Origin: Branchiostoma floridae
Taxonomy: Eukaryota; Chordata; Leptocardii; Amphioxiformes; Branchiostomatidae
Length of the DNA stretch: 64,000 nucleotides
Assembly (NCBI RefSeq): GCF_000003815.2
Contig: NC_049984.1
Coordinates: 6,716,715-6,780,714 of the forward strand
Direction of reading: 5' to 3'
Under the pieces are notes generated by a model, which made no database searches, was not told where the DNA came from, and was given only the letters and a program-made list of their open reading frames with translations. The position numbers and the translations under genes are program-made. Position 1 is the stretch's first letter. Each line of letters opens with the position of its first letter. Positions 10,991-20,800 of this stretch are shown here, piece by piece.

Positions 10991-13900
10991 CTGTGGGGCA
11001 ACGGAAACACAATGGTTACAACTTCTACTCGTTTTTAGTTGTTTTGTCCTACCAAATTTATTTTTATCAGTTTTTGCAATTTTTGCAAATTTATTTTTAT
11101 CAGTCTCCCCGGCCCCCCAGGAGGCATTGAAAAACGCCAATAGGCGATATACTTTCCTGGCTAAATAAATAAACTGAAACTGAACTAGCTTGTCTAGTAT
11201 CTACATACCATACACATCCCTACCTGTAGGACAATGGAAACACAATGGTTACAATTGCTTCTTTTCATTCATCTACTCGTTAACAGTTGTTTTCCCCTAC
11301 TAAACTAGCTTGTTTAGTATCTGTATGTGCTGCTTTTCATAGAGGCAATGGGTACACTCACTTTATACATCATGTAACATTAAACAAAAGCTTTATACAT
11401 CAATTCATTTTATAGGTATGATCACCTACTACAAATGTAATTGCAACAAAATGAAACAGTAGTTGTGAGAAATATTTTCCGAACCACTTCCACTGAAGAA
11501 TAAGTGTTTCAGCAAATGAAAGTACCAAGCATAAATAAGTAGCCATAATGGATAATTACTCAAGTACCAAGGTCTACCTGAATAAATAAAACATCAGCCA
11601 ATGAATAAGTAATGAAACCCTAATAGTCTAAAATCTGGCTGAATTTTTTTGTGAATAACCATTTGTTATCGCAAGTGTATGGTGGTTGCTACAATAAGAA
11701 AATGTTATGGTGGTGATGGCAAGGGGTTGTCCAAGTCTAGTGGTGGTGGGAAAGTGTGGAAACACCTGTAGGAAGTATGCATGGCATTTTTTTTGTAATC
11801 CTTTTTTAAAACCTACCTCCATGCAATCAACCAGCTAAGGTGTGATTTATAGCATGGCTAATTCACTACGTCATGCGTTGGGTCTGAACCGCTATACAGA
11901 AATGTATAATTCCCCTCTGAATGCATAGAAAAGGGCAGTGGCAACCCCTCTGCCACACACCTTTGACATTTTGTTTTCAGTGATAGGTAGGGGCTATATC
12001 TCATTCGAAATTTTGGATGTCTAATCAGAAATACATTACACAAACCTTCAGGTGACAAAAAAAATTTAAGTTGTTCTGGTCAACGGTTTCCTTTGTTTAG
12101 AAACTTGTGCACTGTTTTCCAATTCTAAGCAACGACATTCCAGACTAGAAAAAAAAACAGGTGGTCTCCTGTAGACCACACCTGCCAAAATAACTACCAG
12201 GATATGTTGCTATGTTTCTTGAACAAGACTTATCATAAAAATGTTAATTTGGTCCATGGATTAACAACAATAGCCTGTATTCCATGTACTGTTAAGCCTT
12301 TTCTTTCAAGCCCATCCCACTCTACTGTCCTGTTCAAGGGTTCAACTTCGTCAGATTAAATCTTTCATAGTTTTATGAAAACCTGAAATAGGGTCATAGT
12401 TGGTCTCACCATGTAGTTTAAGGTCAAATGTACACAACAGAACAACTTGGATTGGTCAAAAGGTGTGGTCAACACTCTGACCTTGGAATACAAAGGCAGT
12501 CCACAACCCTTAGATGCATGGCTAAATACATTGCCAAGGGTAACGGATACCGTATGATATGGCAGAGAAATTTTTCTTTCTATATACAACAAAAGAGGTG
12601 CAAGTTGAACTTTTCAAGGTCGATCCATTCACAGGAAATGGAAAAAAAAGAACAAAAATTATTGAATCAAGGCCAGTCACCTCTCGAAATTGAATGAATG
12701 AATCACCTTGGGTGGCATCCGCACATTGAATCTTTTCAGTACCAGACAATTTAGACCTCTGTTGAAATTAATTTCTTATCAATACAACATAAAAAACAAC
12801 AACCTCCATCTCAAGGTCAACCCCCCTCCCACGCAATCCTATGCAGGTTCTAATTACAAGGTTTCTTGAATGAAACTTTTGAAAGCGTCACCTTGGGTAA
12901 CGTCCGTACATTTACCTTTTTTTGAGCATGTAGGTACCAGACAATGTAGACTTCTAGTGAAATGAATATCTTGCCAATAAATGAAACAACAACAGTCTCT
13001 GTCTCAAAGTCACCCCCCTCCCCACCTACCTGCATGACCCATTCCTCGTCCTGTGTGGGCCTGTCGCTGCTAATGTGGGCCTCCAGAAGGTCCAGGTTAT
13101 CTGAGGTGAACTTATTGCACACGGCGCACTGGAAAAGCTTCAGGCTCTCGTTGCACGCGGGATCCTCGTCCGCGGGAGGGGGGCCGTCGAGACTCGAATC
13201 ATCCTCCGAACCGTTCTCCATGGGAACGCTGGGCACGCTCTGGCCCATCAGCTGCTGCTGCTGCTGCTGGAGGAACAAGTTCGCGTCGAACTGGAATTCC
13301 CCGAGGTTTGGATGAAGCTGAGAAGGGAGAGGGGCGTTGTGTACTTGGGCCTGGGCCTGCGCCTGGGCCAGGTAGTAGCCATAGAGGGCATTGTCCGCAG
13401 GCGACGGCTGCATTCCCAGCCGCGCCTGGAAGTCCTGCATCTGTTTTACGTTCTGGTGGAGGAGCATCATGTTGTGCATGTGCTTCTCGCTGGTCATGTG
13501 GATACGCAGGTTCCGCGCCACGTTGGTCTCGTAGTCGCAGACGTCGCATCTCCACGTGGGCTTTGGCTTTGGTTTGGACTGGGCGAGGGGGTCGCCCATG
13601 TTGTTCGGGGTGGCGAACATGCGGTCCGGCTTCCCCTTGTTCTGCATCTCCTGCACGTTGTTGATGTGCTTGTCTGACTGCATGTGGATGCTGAGGTTAC
13701 CTTTCGTCGTGGTCGAGTAGTTGCAGACGTCGCAGCGAAAGGGCTTGTACCCGCAGGTGTATGTCTCGCCGCGGGCGAGCCGCGGGTGGGGCTGCCCCGT
13801 GCTGCAGTAGACGCATGCGTTCCCGGTCTCCGGGTGTTTCTCCTTCATGTGCGCCTCCAGAGTCTGTTGGTATTTATAGTGCCAGTTGCACTTGGGACAC

Positions 13901-16453
13901 TTCAGCGTCTTACACGAGTTACGGGAGTGCATCATCGTCATGTGGCCTCCCAGCGAACGCGTGGAACCCAGCACCATGTCGCACTTCGGACATTCTACGC
14001 CGTTCTCCGCACCACACTGGTGCGAGTGCGTCCTCGAATCGTCATTGTAATCCGAGCTATTTGAGGACTCTCCGCCCAGAAGTCCGTGAAAATTGCCAGC
14101 CATCGTGCTGGCCGGGCGACGGCCCGAATGGTTGTCGTGTACTGCTTCTTTTCTCACAGAATTCTTGCGCTCTTCTGAGTGCCCGCCCTGAGCATTAAGT
14201 CTGGAAGAAGAACTCTTTCCGCTCGGCGTACTTTCAGGGGTTCTAGGCAAATTAGCTCCAGGAGGTACATCATTAGAGGAAACAGTTTTGTCTTTGGTTA
14301 GATCAAGAGCGAATGCGGAACTGTTACGAGCGGAGCTTTCTGCAGACAGCGACTTTTGGGAAACTTCCTTTTCCGCGCTCCCATTCATCAGAGCTGCCGT
14401 CACGATGGCGGTCATCATGTCCTGCTTCCCAGAAGTCACGGCCTTCAGAAGCGAATCCGGTTTGGTAAATGTGCTGCTAGTGTTACTACTATCGTTAGCG
14501 TTACTGTTACTACTGTTAGTTCCTGGCAGGGCGGAGGTGTGAGAGACAGGACTGAGGCTTGGTGCCTGCCGCTCAGGGACCCCCAACCCTGGTCCATGTG
14601 AGGTACTCGGAGATGGGGTGGAGGAAGATATAACGGCAGGCGTGAACAACGTCTTAGCACCAAGAGAAGACAAATCCATAGCGGAAGTGGTATTATTATT
14701 ACTAGCGGCCCCCGAGGCAGAAGCGACGCTGACGTGTACCGAGGGCAGAGTGAGCAAGCTTGAGGTGTACACGTAGCTGACTTTGGTTAGGTTGTTTGAG
14801 GTACTAGAGAGGCTAACTCCTGGCAGTCCGCTGCCAAAGAGGAACAGAGGCTGACTGTTAGTGGGCGTCGGAGACCCGGTGCTCGTGTTATCGTTACAGG
14901 AATCAGAGTTCTCCGGTTGTCCCATAGGCTCCAGGAAGGACAGAAGAGGAGGTCCTTTAGACTTTCCCACCCCCTGGATTATCGCAGAAGTGTCCTTCTT
15001 GGACAACAACTGCTCTTCCTCCTCATTAAGAACCATCTTGTGTTCGCCAGTGGCGTGGGAACGAAAAGATTTGGTGAATCCGAAGGAAAGTTTACACAGA
15101 AAACACATAAGTATGGGCTTGTTCGCCGCGTCACGGGGAGAGACACTTAAACTGTCGTGTTCTCTTCCTACCGCGACCTTGCGCACAATTTTCTTAAGGG
15201 TTGCTTTGGCTTCAGTTGAGGTCGATTCCTCCCCATCTTTGGACTCTAGTTCCGTTTTCACTTCGCCTTCCTTGCGAAGGGTGTAGACCCGGTAGCTGTG
15301 GACGATCGGGGTGTCGTTGCAAGTTTTGCTGAGAGCACCGTACGTCGAGTTAGCCATGCCGGCGCCCCCAAACCCCCAGCCGTAGCTAGTCTGGGGAATG
15401 TGGAAGGCGTTCAGCAGGGGCTGGTACATCCCAAGTCCTTGCAAGTTCCCCCCAAGCGATGGCACCGAGCTTCCCACAGGAGACGCCGAGCTGGAGTTGG
15501 GCGTCTCCGGCGGGCTCGGATGCTCGATGATGTAGGCAGATCCGTCCGGCTCGTAGACAATCTCTCCTTCGAAGTTCTCACCATCGCTGTCGTCGCCCTC
15601 GCTGAAGTCACTCTCAGGCTTGTTGCCGGCCAGCTGTGACAGACACAAAAGATGACAACTGTGTTATTCTTCATCTTTTCAAAGTTTGTGCAATTGGCCA
15701 TGGGTGTTACATGTCTTGATATGACAATACAATCAAAGCTGTACAACTGTGACCACCTCTGTCCAGTCCTAGTTACTGATGTTAACCTTGGTGGTCCCTT
15801 AGATTATTTTTCTGCTATGAAAACCATTTCCAAACTCCAGTGCATTTGACGAAAATGTTATGTACTACCCGACCATCGTTTTCACCCAATGCAAGGAAGT
15901 TTGGAAAGGGGCCTAATGGCCATGTGTTTACTGAGCTGAGACCATTTTCTTCAAGCGTTTAAGTGGTCACCATAGACAGGTTTGACTGTGCATTTACTTT
16001 AAAACTTGATGAGATTCCACTTCGCTATTTCTCTTTTCCAAAGCACATGTATTCAATGTCTTATTTCTTTTTATAAACCAAATGATTTATTATCATTTTG
16101 ATACACAAAGATATTCCTGATAATCTTACAGCACTGACCTTTGACCCTTGGCACTGATGTTCCATGTATGCCTGCAGACCCTGGAAGGTCGCAGCACAGC
16201 CACCACAGGTCACCGGGTCGTTCAACCCCCTCATTGACGATCCTCCCGCAGCTCCTACACTACTACTCACGTCTCCATCCCGAAGGTGGTTGCCGCCGCT
16301 ACTTCCCGTCGGCGGGATCGTGATTCCGGACGCGTTCTCGACAATTCCGTTGGCGCTGGGAATGCTGGAGCCTAGGTGGATGGTGTCTGGGGGCGGCTTG
16401 GGTGGCTGGGTCAGGGTGGTTTGTGGCAGCTGGCTGGCGGTCGCGTCTTCCAT
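10845..16453 (-). CDS. ZFHX3/4: ZFHX3/ZFHX4-family zinc-finger homeobox transcription factor, N-terminal part (3 coding exons, partial)
   Basis: Three minus-strand exons (16453..16139, 15633..13030, 10990..10845) join in frame (phases 0 and 0, then 2) into 1021 codons plus two bases. Seen: fingers at C83/C86, C282-H303, C653-H674, C684-H705, C739-H761, C801-H823, a degenerate one at C941/C944/H958, and C980-H1002; the acidic segment followed by [13 protein letters not shown] at residues 129-141; and the paired CPKC block with its GGHMTMMHS and [15 protein letters not shown] motifs. Known: these are hallmarks of vertebrate ZFHX3/4, very large nuclear transcription factors (about 3600-3700 residues, many fingers, four homeodomains) acting in neuronal and muscle differentiation. 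The homeodomains are not in this window, so the gene is cut at the left edge within intron 3. No next exon (expected to begin with a KCV-type finger) is visible in 1-10844. Likely one pro-orthologue of ZFHX2/3/4. Family assignment is very sure; the exact paralogue name is not. Confidence 0.95.
10985..11340. repeat. Diverged duplication of the exon 3 acceptor region
   Basis: ACCTGTGGGGCAACGGAAAC at about 10989 recurs as ACCTGTAGGACAATGGAAAC at about 11222. Both are followed by ACAATGGTTACAA and CTACTCGTT...AGTTGTTTT. A short CTAGCTTG(T)CTAGTATCT segment is repeated at about 11185 and 11307. On the minus strand the second copy preserves a CCTACAG|GTAGGG acceptor-like site. Confidence 0.7.
10991..13029 (-). 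other. Intron 2 of the ZFHX gene
   Basis: A 2039-bp GT-AG intron (GTAGGT...CCCACAG). It contains diverged copies of both of its own ends (12690-13030 and 10985-11340), a retrotransposon-like tail near 11041-11180, and otherwise AT-rich sequence (11341-12690) with no recognisable element. Confidence 0.85.
11041..11182 (+). mobile_element. Possible non-LTR retrotransposon 3' tail
   Basis: The segment interrupts the duplicated acceptor block. It has TTTATTTTTATCAG twice, then a CCCCGGCCCCCCAGGAGG stretch, and ends in CCTGGCTAAATAAATAAACTGAAACTG, an A-rich simple tail like the 3' ends of LINE/CR1-type elements. There is no coding part. Family not confirmed. Confidence 0.3.
12690..13030. repeat. 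Diverged tandem duplication at the exon 2 donor side
   Basis: Two copies lie side by side with a period of about 185-195 bp. CACCTTGGGT is at 12704 and 12889, TACCAGACAAT at 12740 and 12935, then AACAACAAC and a CACCCCCCTCCC-like run in each. The right copy abuts the exon 2 donor; the left copy carries a decayed version of it. Confidence 0.7.
13030..15633 (-). CDS. ZFHX3/4: Coding exon 2 of the ZFHX gene: large exon with five C2H2 fingers and a degenerate finger
   Basis: It is 2604 bp, 868 codons (residues 106-973), phase 0 at both ends. Acceptor TGTCTGTCACAG|CTG has its AG at 15635-15634; donor ATGCAG|GTAGGT has its GT at 13029-13028. In order: an acidic [14 protein letters not shown] stretch; the [13 protein letters not shown] motif; a single finger (C282, C285, H298, H303) followed by the conserved SAIIQGVGK segment; about 330 residues of Ser/Thr/Asn-rich linker; a finger pair (C653-H674, C684-H705); a CVYC...TYTCGYKPF linker; two CDVCxY fingers (C739-H761, C801-H823); a QAQAQAQ run and Q6 tract near residues 860-900; and a CAVC finger. 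The exon is GC-rich relative to its flanks. A single huge second exon matches vertebrate ZFHX3/4 architecture. The open frame runs about 180 bp past the donor without homology, so that part is intron. Confidence 0.96.
15634..16138 (-). other. Intron 1 of the ZFHX gene
   Basis: A 505-bp GT-AG intron (GTCAGT...TCACAG). About half of it is a small inverted-repeat element (15729-15989). The rest shows no feature. Confidence 0.85.
15729..15989. mobile_element. MITE-like element in intron 1 (about 260 bp)
   Basis: The ends are imperfect inverted repeats of about 27 bp. The left starts ACAATCAAAGCTGTACAAC and runs into GTGACCACC. The right, read on the minus strand, starts ACAGTCAAACCTGTCTATG and runs into GTGACCACT. 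There is no coding capacity. Its inner part (GTGGTCCCTTAGATTAT) is also found near 8239-8260, so it belongs to an interspersed family. No target-site duplication could be fixed. Confidence 0.6.
16139..16453 (-). CDS. ZFHX3/4: Coding exon 1 of the ZFHX gene: start codon, Pro/Ser/Gly-rich N-terminus and first finger
   Basis: It encodes residues 1-105. The start was set at the ATG at 16453-16451, in a strong Kozak context (ACACCATGG). The same frame upstream holds no other ATG and meets TGA at 16504-16502. The N-terminus is low-complexity (QPPKPPP, then Ser/Gly-rich). It ends in a finger with C83-x2-C86, then H99 and C101, in the context LQAYMEHQC, which matches the first finger of vertebrate ZFHX3/4. 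The donor is AAAG|GTCAGT, with GT at 16138-16137, phase 0. Reading on past the donor gives only a short unconserved tail. An alternative in-frame start at TTG 16465 is less likely. Confidence 0.92.
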
Positions 16454-16505
16454 GGTGTTTTCCAACCACGTACCGGCTGTGGTTGAGCCGAACTCCGTTA
16501 CTCAT
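16299..16505 (-). other. Upstream ORF overlapping the ZFHX start codon in another frame
   Basis: An ATG at 16505-16503 lies 52 nt upstream of the main start, inside the predicted 5' UTR, and opens a 68-codon frame that overlaps the main coding frame out of phase. Its context is weak (T at -3, A at +4), while the main ATG is strong, so leaky scanning is expected. It is not proposed as a conserved protein; its Arg/Pro-rich product is what a shifted reading of the exon gives. Confidence 0.4.
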
Positions 16506-16521
16506 CTAGCTGAGGTGACTT
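16454..16521 (-). other. Predicted 5' UTR part of exon 1 with an intronic acceptor upstream
   Basis: On the minus strand a pyrimidine-rich run (TTTTTCTGTCCCCTGTACAG) ends in AG at 16523-16522. It is a good 3' splice site 68 nt before the start codon. This implies at least one untranslated exon further right, so the promoter is not directly upstream of the ATG. The acceptor lies in a locally duplicated block, so nearby alternative acceptors exist. Prediction only. Confidence 0.55.
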
Positions 16522-17040
16522 CTGTACAGGGGACAGAAAAACTCACATTTAGACCAAGGTTATGTGGAGATAAAACTTGCATTGAGACTTCTGTACATAG
16601 GATAGAAAATGTGCATTTACACTTAAATACACTGGAGATGATAATCATCTGAAATAAGTTGAACTTGAAGTCATTTCAGGACAAGAGCCTATCAGACAAG
16701 AACTTAAGATGAAACACGCGCTTGAAGTTACAAGCCAAAACAATATTCAGTCTTCACTGTAAAGAACATTCCCATTTAGACTTAAGTATGGTGGAGAGAA
16801 AACGTCCTTTTTGGCTTCTGTACATAGGAAAGAACACTTCTGTACAGGAGAAATAAAACTCCCATTTTGGGATGATTGAAAGAAAAGATATACATGTATG
16901 TTATTCTAAAAAGAAAGTTAAAGATAATAAACATCTGAAATCAGTCATTTGGGGCCAATGTCAACTTAAGTCAAGATGAAACACAATGTCATACTTGAAG
17001 TTAGAAGCCAAAACAATAAACAGTAATCACTGTAGCAGAG
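16515..17040. repeat. Diverged tandem duplication around the predicted 5' UTR acceptor
   Basis: CTTCTGTACA occurs at 16519, 16588, 16815 and 16837. The following block (ATAATCATCTGAAAT, GATGAAACAC, CTTGAAGTTA(C/G)AAGCCAAAACAAT) occurs around 16640-16760 and again around 16925-17030. The copies are diverged, with a period of about 290-320 bp. Confidence 0.7.
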
Positions 17041-17769
17041 CTTTTCTTTTAAACCCACAAAATTTTTACCACCTTTTTATTGGCAATTCCTAACAATGCT
17101 ATCTACTTGAAGATCCTAATAACAATGTTGCTTTTACTGTTTAAAATCTACATTTACTTATTTGTACTTGTAAAACAGGATTTACTGGCCTCATAAGAAA
17201 GCTCTGAGTACCTCAACAACCTGCCGAGAATGCGCGCATACCAGGAAGTATGGAACGGTGCCCAGAAAACTCAAAACCTTCACCTTCAGTATTTAGGTTG
17301 AAAAAAGAAAGACCTTCACACTTGTTGGGATCAAAATATCGTGGCTTGGGCAACCATTTTCCTTGACTTCTGTGATCTAGTCTTATTGATTCCTTCATTT
17401 GCCACTTCTCTCTACGGAAAACAAAGTGCTGACATGATAAGTCGAAAAGAGGTAGTTCCTTTCCAACACTCAATATGGCATGTCTAACTAGTACTATTGA
17501 CAGACACTATAGTCATACAGAAAAGGGGTAAATCTTCGTTGAAGAAGAACAACAGTTACTAGCCTTGCTACTTAATCTTATGACCAACTTATCGTGGACT
17601 GTCACAGAAAGAAAAAGGAAAATCGTAGTTCAACATGGCCAACCAACCTTCTTTGCTTTATCAATCCGAGAGGACCTTCCCACAAAAGTGACACATACTT
17701 TATCTATCAATACCCCATTACCTGTCTATGCCGCAATTTGGACAAAAGCCTTAGCTACGGCTATCTATT

Positions 17770-18190
17770 TCATTGGACGGCATTGTCCGCTCGTGCCAAA
17801 TTCGGCATAATCTAATCCTTCTCCTCCTTTCTCGCTAAGACCCGGGCAGCTGAAAGCACTGATCAGCGCCTCTTAGAACAACAATGCGGTGTGTGCATAG
17901 CTTTGGCGCGTGATTACTGAGCGAGAAAACCACCCTCCTCAGACATGCAGATAGCGGGGTGGTAAAAACGATCACAATTACCGCGCACACAGGGCGGGAT
18001 TGAGCGCCAGAAATCGTCATATTTTATTCATCGTCCCCACCATTGTCCCCATTGTCTCAGGCCAGGAGAATGATCTAAGTATGCCATTAAAAATCTGCCA
18101 CAATGCAGCAGCTAAACAAAGTCGCAGGGATTTCCACAGGCACGCCACCACCTCGGCGGGCCCTTTCACTGGGACAATGGGCTCCGACTG
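17770..18190. promoter_or_regulatory. SOX-motif-rich GC island, candidate regulatory element
   Basis: CATTGT/ACAATG cores occur at about 17781, 17881, 18040, 18049, 18100 and 18174. The two CCATTGTC copies lie 9-10 bp apart, and ACAATGG is at the end. SOX factors bind CCATTGT-type cores. The island is CpG-richer than its surroundings. Regulatory role inferred. Confidence 0.35.
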
Positions 18191-18519
18191 AAATAAAGAC
18201 AGACTTATGATGCAAGACAGATGACCCTTTATCTCCTGGGATAATGGGAGAAGAAAGTTTCTTGAAATTTCTGTGGGTTGGTCCGACATGCTTGACGCGT
18301 TATGCCTTCCAGCTAAAACTGAAGTGGACAATGTAGGGCTAAACTGTCCGTTAGAAGGCAGAGAATACACTGTACCTTCCTTAACTTCTTTATAACACAT
18401 AGCAATATTGGAAGAAAGTTCCCATAGGTACCATCTTAGAGATCATTCTTGGTTGATGTTGTGTGTAAGAAACTGCTATGAAAAATAATGGCATTGCTTC
18501 TCATGATATATAAACTCTT

Positions 18520-18960
18520 TCAGTCAAATTTTTAAGTGTCAAAACGTAGAGTCTAGCTCATCCTCAAGTACATAAAAAGGCACTTTTGAGAAATACTGGA
18601 AGTTTAGTTTAATTTATATCCAGTATTCTAAATATAAACTGCAACAGAGCTCTCAAAATAGTGGAAAACAACTTTGTACAGTTTCCTTCAAATTATTCTA
18701 CTCTTATCTTTTTAAGTGGCTAAATGTCCATTGGGCGTCTAAAATGGCTCTTTTGGGAATGACAGGTAGTTTTTGTTTAATTGACAGAAAAAAAAATAAT
18801 AGTGCAACAGAACTTTCACTATTTGCAAAACAGCTTAGTCCTGTACTTTTCAATTATTTCACTCTTATACAATCTCTCTTAAACTCTTACACATTTCACT
18901 GTAATTCTAAGTGGCTGTACATTCATCAGGCATTTGAAATGACAGTTGTGTAAAAGACCT
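18520..18960. repeat. Diverged tandem array, about 3 units of 180-197 bp
   Basis: (T)CTAAGTGGC or TTTTTAAGTG anchors lie at about 18528, 18709 and 18906. Each of the first two is followed by a GTAGTTT...TTTAATT segment and CAACAGA(A/G)CT. Confidence 0.5.
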
Positions 18961-19289
18961 CCCCAGCTACACCATGTTCCTGTACGTGTGGCACAGAAAG
19001 TTAATCTACCTCCTGATGTATTAGATCCAGTCTTCTGGGGATTCTACCTGGAACTGGCTGCAATTTTTCACAGTCAAATTATTTCATTAAGCTGTCAGTA
19101 TGGCTGGGAGCCTGTCCCAGGAAAATGGGGGGTAATTTAAGTAGATACAATCACCTGTCTTTACACCTTGTATATATACCTGCTTGTTTTCACACAGACA
19201 AGTCATCAACCCCTTTCCATTTTTATCTTATCTTCAGTTACCCCCTGCATTTGTTTCCTAGTACATCTTTGGAGTACATAATATACAAT

Positions 19290-19560
19290 ACCAGTAATAA
19301 CTGAATTTTCATATTATTTGTAGAATATTTATATGCTATTACTGCGACAGAATTAACTGAAAAATCATCTTTGACGTAAATACACTTTCCTCCTTCCTGT
19401 CAGATTTTAGAAGAAACGTAAAATATAATAGTATAGTACTGTAATGACTGAATATTTGTATTCTTCTAATGATATCTGTATGCATTGATTACTACAATGT
19501 ATAGCATAAAACTTTGTTCTCTTGAAAATATACTTTTATCCGTCATCTTTGGTGTTACTG
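19290..19560. repeat. Diverged tandem duplication, about 145 bp period
   Basis: TA(C)TGAAT anchors (TAACTGAAT and TGACTGAAT) are followed in both copies by a TAT-rich segment, ATT(A)CTAC and TCATCTTTG(A/G)(C/T)G. Confidence 0.4.
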
Positions 19561-19999
19561 GGCTTTGAATTCCAGAGAATTCAACTAATAATAGACATCT
19601 AAATCCTGGGTCTGTACCTGGATTCAGTTTGGAAGTGAGAACAAAATTGAGATAACATCTTTCCGGTCATTACTTCATGACTCATCCGAACAATTGCGCA
19701 AATCTCATTCAAAATGCAAATCGTGTTACAAATAACATTCAAAATGTCAAATCAAAATCTGAAAATAAAAGCTAGGACGTCTCAGCTGGAAAGAAAAAAT
19801 ATACCAGAAGAAAATTTATATCACTATATTCAAAGCAAGAAACCATAACAGAAGACTTCCTGGACAGTAGAAGTCACCACTAGTATGGCAAACACATCCC
19901 ATCCCTTTTTCATTAGTTATCCTCTTGGACAGATCCAGTGTTTGTGCAAAGTAATAACAAAATCACCCATTGCAAGACTCAACTGCCTTCCACCACGCC

Positions 20000-20800
20000 C
20001 TGGGGCGGCGGGGGGATTAGGCCAACAGACAAAATTTGGTAATTTTCTACTCCTTTGGATTTCTTTGCGGGGAATCATGTTGGAGGGTTTGAAAAGCGAG
20101 GTACATCCACTGCCAAGGGCGACGATTATTCCATTCTTGTACTGAAACCGGGAGAGAATTCGGTGACGGCAGGAGCGAGGGGTTATCAAGGGCGGCACAG
20201 CCGATCTTCGGGGCGACCTTCGAGCCCCTAACACCAAGATTTTGCAACAAACAAAAAGACGGCGAATCCTCGTTTCCAATCCCCTGTCCGTGATTCGCAG
20301 GGGAACGCCCTCCAACCAATTGTTGGGCCAAATCCGGTGCTACCCACAATGCCACGGGCCACGTTGTCCCTTTGTACACAGAATTATCCAACTCATCTGA
20401 GGTCAACCAGAAAGAAACGGGCAAAACAAAGACGGGCGAAACTATTTCACCCAACAAGAGCATTATTACAGGAGACACGTCCACAAAATTTCAAGCCTGA
20501 TTGGCCACTTTGACGAGGGGAGCCTTCCGTTAACGAGATTGCAGCCCAAAGAACCAAACCTTCCCCAACTGGCCAGGAAGATCCACAGCAAGCCCTTTCA
20601 CTCACTCGGGCATTTCCATGCTAATTCTTTCTTTCATCGCTTAACATCCGCTGTACTCTTTCAAGCGACGCCCTTTTTATTTTTTGCCACTGAAAGGGGT
20701 ATGCAAATGAGGGCCTTGTTTCGGCCCGGGCAGATTAACGCTTTGTTTGTTTGCCCAACTGCGTAGACAAAAGCCGTGAGGAGCAAGCTGCTAGCAGCGC
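20000..20800. promoter_or_regulatory. GC-richer island, candidate regulatory block
   Basis: CpG-containing sequence between AT-rich flanks. It includes an ATGCAAAT octamer at about 20702 and several ATTA/CCAAT-type cores. There is no coding signal. Function inferred. Confidence 0.25.

Noticed and set aside
12850-13029. Open frame continuing past the exon 2 donor
   Set aside because: Conserved protein stops at the donor, and splicing to exon 3 restores the family sequence; the extension has no homology.
13199-15640. Several long open frames on the plus strand and in other minus frames across exon 2 (for example 13308-13677, 13684-14064, 14861-15286)
   Set aside because: They are antisense or shifted shadows of the GC-rich coding exon; none shows family motifs.
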